A stretch of 64,000 nt of DNA from Pseudoalteromonas sp049257235. Its GTDB lineage: Bacteria; Pseudomonadota; Gammaproteobacteria; Enterobacterales; Alteromonadaceae. Below are positions 62,142-64,000 of this stretch, piece by piece. The notes below the pieces were generated by a model that was not told the DNA's origin, did not search any database, and saw only the letters and a program-made list of their open reading frames with translations. Where the stretch lies: positions 62,001 through 126,000 of the forward strand of contig NZ_JBMMUF010000003.1 in the NCBI RefSeq assembly GCF_049257235.1, read 5' to 3'. The translations under genes were made by a program, and so were the position numbers. Each line of letters begins with the position of its first letter. Within the stretch, counting starts at the first letter, position 1.

Positions 62142-62891
62142 TTATTGTGCTCGAGTACGTCGTAATGAGCGCTCGATACGAGAGTGCTCTTTGGTTGCTT
62201 CCAGTAATGCTTCTTCAATAAACGCTAAGTGTGCATTACTGGCTAGACGTGCCTCTTCTGGACGACCTTCAATCACGGCATCCATTAACACCTGACGATG
62301 CTCAGCGAGTTGCTGAGAAACCGCGGTTTTCTTCAAAAGTACTTGCAAGTTTTGCAGTACATTTTGCTCCAACAAGGCTTGCATGCCGCGCACTAGGTGC
62401 AACAACACCACATTGTGCGACGCTTCAGCGATACTAAAATGAAATGCATTGATGGCTTTGGCCTTCGCTGACAAATCATCACTCGCTTGGGCAATCTTGT
62501 CGAAACTTTCTTTTACTTTCACAAAGTCATTTTGCGTTCCACGCAGCGCCGCATAGTACGCCGCAATCCCTTCAAGGGCATGACGAAACTCAAGTAAGTC
62601 AAACTGAGACTCAGGGTGTTTACTGATCAACTCAAACAGCGGATCACTTAACCCTTCTTCAAGCTGGTTTTTAACAAATGTGCCACCACCTTGACGGCGC
62701 GTTACTAAACCTTTGGCTTCCAGTTTCTGAATTGCCTCACGCAGTGAAGGTCGAGACACTTCAAATTGTTTTGCCAGCTCACGCTCCGGTGGCAATTTCT
62801 CACCAGGTGCCAGCGACCCCTCCAGAATCATGTTCTCAAGTTGCGCTAGGATCACATCTGAAAGTTTCGCTGCTTTGACTTTTAATGACAT
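62142..62891 (-). CDS. pdhR: Pyruvate dehydrogenase complex regulator PdhR
   Basis: 249 residues, GntR/FadR family. The winged helix (about 10-75) includes LPPERELAKQFEVSRPSLREAI, here quoted in part; FCD-type effector domain follows. PdhR represses aceEF and releases DNA on binding pyruvate. The gene precedes aceE as in E. coli, and an operator-like site lies just after its own promoter. Alternative reading as another GntR regulator is less likely given position and sites. Confidence 0.93.
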   Translation of the reverse strand: MSLKVKAAKLSDVILAQLENMILEGSLAPGEKLPPERELAKQFEVSRPSLREAIQKLEAKGLVTRRQGGGTFVKNQLEEGLSDPLFELISKHPESQFDLLEFRHALEGIAAYYAALRGTQNDFVKVKESFDKIAQASDDLSAKAKAINAFHFSIAEASHNVVLLHLVRGMQALLEQNVLQNLQVLLKKTAVSQQLAEHRQVLMDAVIEGRPEEARLASNAHLAFIEEALLEATKEHSRIERSLRRTRAQ

Positions 62892-62913
62892 TGTTATTTT
62901 TAGCTTTGGGTAA

Positions 62914-62928
62914 ATTGGTCATACCAAA
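62914..62928 (-). promoter_or_regulatory. PdhR operator, promoter-proximal
   Basis: ATTGGTCATACCAAA matches the E. coli PdhR box (ATTGGT, three bases, ACCAAT) at 14 of 15 positions counting the free centre. It lies just downstream of the predicted transcription start of pdhR. Confidence 0.8.
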
Positions 62929-62938
62929 AAGTGCAGAT

Positions 62939-62967
62939 ACGTTACCAGATTCACCCTAGGCTGTCAA
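62939..62967 (-). promoter_or_regulatory. Candidate pdhR-aceEF promoter
   Basis: Minus strand TTGACA and TAACGT separated by 17 bases. The predicted start is about 40 bases before the pdhR ATG, with the operator at roughly +4 to +18. Confidence 0.7.
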
Positions 62968-63049
62968 AAATGCCGGTAAACGACTCAAAAAGTGTTCACT
63001 CAGTATGGAATATATGGACAAAAATTAAAGTCTTTTTCACATTGCAACA

Positions 63050-63065
63050 AATGGTCATACCAGTT
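63050..63065. promoter_or_regulatory. Second PdhR-like operator, distal
   Basis: AATGGTCATACCAGTT keeps the TGGT-CAT-ACCA core of the proximal site. It lies between pdhR and mdh, about 80 bp upstream of the pdhR promoter. Confidence 0.55.
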
Positions 63066-63086
63066 AAAGCACCAATTTTTGACCAT

Positions 63087-63120
63087 AAAAAAGCCCCCAC
63101 ACCATTGATGTAGAGGCTTT
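63087..63120 (-). terminator. Terminator of mdh
   Basis: Minus strand AAAGCC...GGGCTTT with an inner CTACA/TGTGG stem, followed by T residues, about 50 bp after the mdh stop. Confidence 0.6.
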
Positions 63121-63172
63121 ATCCACCTAAAACGACCGCTTAAGTGGCAGCTAACTATTTAAAATAGCAAGC

Positions 63173-64000
63173 TTATTTATTCATGAAGTCGATACCTTCT
63201 TGGATATCTTTGTTCAGAGTTGCAAGCATGTCGTCTTTTGCTTTTTGCTCGAACGCGCTTAGCTCACCGTAAGAAAGAAGCTCTTCAACACCGTTCTTAC
63301 CTAAACGTACAGGCTGAGCGAAGAATTGTGCGTCTTCACCGTTACCTTCAACGTAAGCGTACTCAATTACTTCTTCGCCTTGCATACCTTTAACTAGAGA
63401 AAGGCAGAAACGCGCTGCTGCTGCCCCCATAGATAATGTTGCGCTACCGCCACCCGCTTTTGCTTCAACTACTTCAGTACCAGCATTTTGAATACGCGTT
63501 GTTAGTGATGAAATTTCCTCATCTGAGAAAGAAGCGCCTTCAACTTGTGAAAGTAGAGGTAGGATAGTTGTACCTGAGTGACCACCGATCACTGGTACTT
63601 TAACTTCACTTACGTCTAGACCTTTAAGTTCAGCAACGAAAGTCTCTGCACGGATAACGTCTAGCGTCGTTACACCGAATACGCGAGCTGGATCGTAAGT
63701 ACCTGCTTTTTTGAATACTTCAGCAACGATTGGCACAGTGCCGTTTACTGGGTTAGTGATGATACCAACCATCGCTTTAGGACAGTTTTTAACGATACCT
63801 TCAGCAAGTGTTTGCACGATGCTTGCGTTTACGTTGAATAGGTCAGCGCGGTCCATGCCAGGCTTACGAGGCATACCTGCTGGAATTAAAACGATGTCAC
63901 AACCACTTAGTGCTGCATCAAGGTCGTCTTTACCGAAACCTTTTACTGCTACTGCAGTTGGGATGTGTGATAGGTCTACAGCAACACCAGGAACAACAGG
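63173..64000 (-). CDS. mdh: Malate dehydrogenase, partial (3' part)
   Basis: About 275 C-terminal residues; the frame is open to the window edge, so the start lies outside. The NAD-dependent enzyme interconverts malate and oxaloacetate in the TCA cycle. IPAGMPRKPGMDRADLFNVN includes the mobile loop with substrate-binding Arg residues, GIITNPVNGTVPI and the catalytic His in VPVIGGHSGTTILP follow. It lies upstream of pdhR on the same strand, separated by a terminator. Confidence 0.96.
   Translation of the reverse strand, partial: PVVPGVAVDLSHIPTAVAVKGFGKDDLDAALSGCDIVLIPAGMPRKPGMDRADLFNVNASIVQTLAEGIVKNCPKAMVGIITNPVNGTVPIVAEVFKKAGTYDPARVFGVTTLDVIRAETFVAELKGLDVSEVKVPVIGGHSGTTILPLLSQVEGASFSDEEISSLTTRIQNAGTEVVEAKAGGGSATLSMGAAAARFCLSLVKGMQGEEVIEYAYVEGNGEDAQFFAQPVRLGKNGVEELLSYGELSAFEQKAKDDMLATLNKDIQEGIDFMNK

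Overview
The window reads as a chromosomal segment of a marine gammaproteobacterium of the Alteromonadales, most likely Pseudoalteromonas or a close relative. This rests on the protein sequences and on a conserved gene order: iscRSUA-hscBA-fdx, ndk, rlmN, pilW, rodZ, ispG, hisS, yfgM, bamB, der, plus thrLABC, pdhR-aceEF-lpd and mdh. The genus is inferred by eye. I found no rRNA, tRNA, CRISPR array, prophage or transposase gene.

Region by region. 1-4.7 kb: end of a sensor kinase, small proteins, a 138-bp MITE-like repeat abutting a DUF1543 gene, an EF-hand protein, yaaA, transaldolase and a DUF3545 protein. 4.7-10.8 kb: ung and the threonine operon thrABC, with a recognisable leader peptide and attenuator. 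10.8-17 kb: an orphan sensor kinase, rdgC, an HDOD protein, an M49-like lipoprotein peptidase and a VOC protein. 17-28.2 kb: the housekeeping block der-bamB-yfgM-hisS-ispG-rodZ-pilW-rlmN-ndk, all on the minus strand, with an unusually long PilW carrying two LysM domains. 28.2-39.3 kb: a stretch that appears inserted between ndk and the isc operon. It holds trhP, a three-gene glucosylglycerate synthesis/phosphorolysis cluster (one protein is a kinase-phosphatase fusion), a YfhL-like ferredoxin, a small exported protein behind a sigma-54-like promoter with paired palindromes, and a GH109 / sugar-1-kinase / nucleotidyltransferase set. 39.3-45 kb: a second, longer copy of the MITE-like repeat and the isc operon with three IscR-type boxes. 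45-55.9 kb: trmJ, suhB, a TonB-dependent receptor, a DTW-domain tRNA-modification gene, a GNAT, and a four-gene translationally coupled cluster (c-type cytochrome protein, FAD-SLDH small subunit, GMC oxidoreductase, periplasmic HAD protein), followed by a shortened paralogue of the small subunit. 55.9-64 kb: lpd, aceF (three lipoyl domains), aceE, pdhR with PdhR-type operators, and the end of mdh.

Working together. The glucosylglycerate genes can form a closed loop: kinase, glycosyltransferase and phosphatase build the solute from D-glycerate, and the phosphorylase returns glucose-1-phosphate and D-glycerate. GH109, kinase and nucleotidyltransferase look like an amino-sugar salvage route. The isc and pdh clusters carry their expected autoregulatory sites. 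The least explained features are the GMC/cytochrome cluster with its orphan paralogue, the sigma-54-like promoter of a tiny exported protein, and the MITE pair, one copy of which supplies a stop codon and the other of which separates fdx from its likely terminator. All coordinates, starts and family calls come from reading the sequence without database searches.
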